From positions 1 to 14,414 of the forward strand of contig CAJMBB010000045.1 in NCBI GenBank assembly GCA_905211615.1: DNA of 14,414 bases, written 5' to 3'. The notes under the pieces are model-generated. The model was not told the DNA's origin. It saw nothing but the letters and a program-made list of their open reading frames with translations, and made no database searches. This document shows positions 14,170 to 14,414 of the stretch, in pieces. Position numbers and translations under genes: made by a program. How positions within the stretch are numbered: position 1 is the first letter of the stretch; each line of letters starts with the position of its first letter. The DNA is from an uncultured Collinsella sp. GTDB taxonomy: Bacteria; Actinomycetota; Coriobacteriia; Coriobacteriales; Coriobacteriaceae.

Positions 14170-14238
14170 AAGTTGCGGTGGAATAGGGGCTGTTTTGGCG
14201 TCTAGAGCCCCCATTTAGTCCCTATTTCACCGCAACTT
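14170..14238. repeat. 69-bp long inverted repeat before cutC
   Basis: The ends AAGTTGCGGTGGAATAGGG (14170-14188) and CCCTATTTCACCGCAACTT (14220-14238) are complementary over 19 bp with a single wobble position. They flank a 31-bp centre. There is no reading frame inside. The size and clean ends suggest a small palindromic repeat element rather than a terminator, since neither side has a T-tract. Confidence 0.8.
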
Positions 14239-14275
14239 AAAGGGGTGCCGACCGAAATGGTCAGCACCCCTTTTT
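14238..14275 (+). terminator. Bidirectional-looking intrinsic terminator
   Basis: AAAGGGGTGC at 14239-14248 pairs with GCACCCCTTT (from 14263), and an inner GACC/GGTC stem continues past one mismatch. The plus strand ends in TTTTT. The A-run on the left makes it work on either strand. Which gene it serves lies outside the window. Confidence 0.75.
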
Positions 14276-14297
14276 GCTGTATAGAAGTAGTCGTTGG

Positions 14298-14333
14298 GGA
14301 CGTTCTTAAACGACTAGTCGTTTAAGAACGTCC
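14298..14333. repeat. Perfect 36-bp palindrome
   Basis: GGACGTTCTTAAACGACT is followed immediately by its exact reverse complement, with no loop. The core TTAAACGACTAGTCGTTTAA is AT-richer than its surroundings. A loop-free palindrome suits a symmetric protein-binding site or cruciform better than a terminator. TAGTCGTT also occurs just to the left at 14288-14295. Confidence 0.85.
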
Positions 14334-14414
14334 ATTACAGTCGAAATTGTCAGCCCGGGACCGTCTCGGGCTACGATTGAGGCGCGCCCAGAACGGGCCG
14401 CCGACCGGGCGCCC

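Larger units (their letters stand above)
14112..14414. other. Non-coding right end, dominated by inverted repeats
   Basis: There is no gene between the cutC start and the window edge. Apart from the elements listed separately (14170-14238, 14238-14275, 14298-14333), a further hairpin lies at 14352-14372 (AGCCCGGGA and TCTCGGGCT, one wobble, 3-nt loop). The final 35 bp are very GC-rich. No clear cutC promoter was recognised. Confidence 0.5.

Overview
The window looks like chromosomal core DNA of a high-GC member of the Coriobacteriia (Actinomycetota). My best guess is Collinsella or a close relative. This rests on overall protein character, roughly 60% GC, and the combination of an infC-rpmI-rplT operon, a RecJ fused to a RecQ-like helicase, and a bifunctional Rel. 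No database comparison was possible, so genus-level placement is inference. Almost everything is on the minus strand; only one transporter gene is on the plus strand. There are no transposases, phage genes or CRISPR arrays.

Layout, left to right. 1-231 has no gene. 232-1664 is the infC-rpmI-rplT operon (minus): extended -10 promoter, about 175-nt structured leader with an intrinsic terminator just before infC, an apparent AUA start for infC, the three genes, and a strong terminator. 1691-2006 holds tRNA-Leu(CAA), its terminator, a run of hairpins, and a second copy of the tRNA 3' end plus terminator. 2046-3542 is a cytosolic transglutaminase-like gene with its own promoter. 3586-3810 is a repeat and long-hairpin region behind fba. 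3831-4746 is class II fructose-bisphosphate aldolase with its promoter. 4892-11441 is a probable operon read leftward: recJ-recQ fusion, rel, MBL-fold hydrolase. 11604-12602 (plus) is a bile acid:sodium symporter family transporter. 12633-14111 is a translationally coupled cutC / DUF4931 (GalT-like) pair. 14170-14414 is a run of inverted repeats, including a perfect 36-bp palindrome.

How the genes fit together. IF3, L35 and L20 are the usual autoregulated translation operon. Here the infC leader appears to carry both transcriptional control (terminator versus a possible antiterminator) and translational control (a non-AUG start). The RecJ-RecQ fusion puts the two end-resection activities of the RecF pathway in one polypeptide, and sits 15 bp upstream of the (p)ppGpp synthetase/hydrolase gene. 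The aldolase, transglutaminase-like protein and transporter appear to be single-gene units.

I found no obviously new multi-gene system. The items most worth a second look are the infC leader and start, the RecJ-RecQ fusion with its overlapping upstream mini-ORF, the duplicated tRNA 3' end, and the palindromic elements behind fba and beyond cutC.
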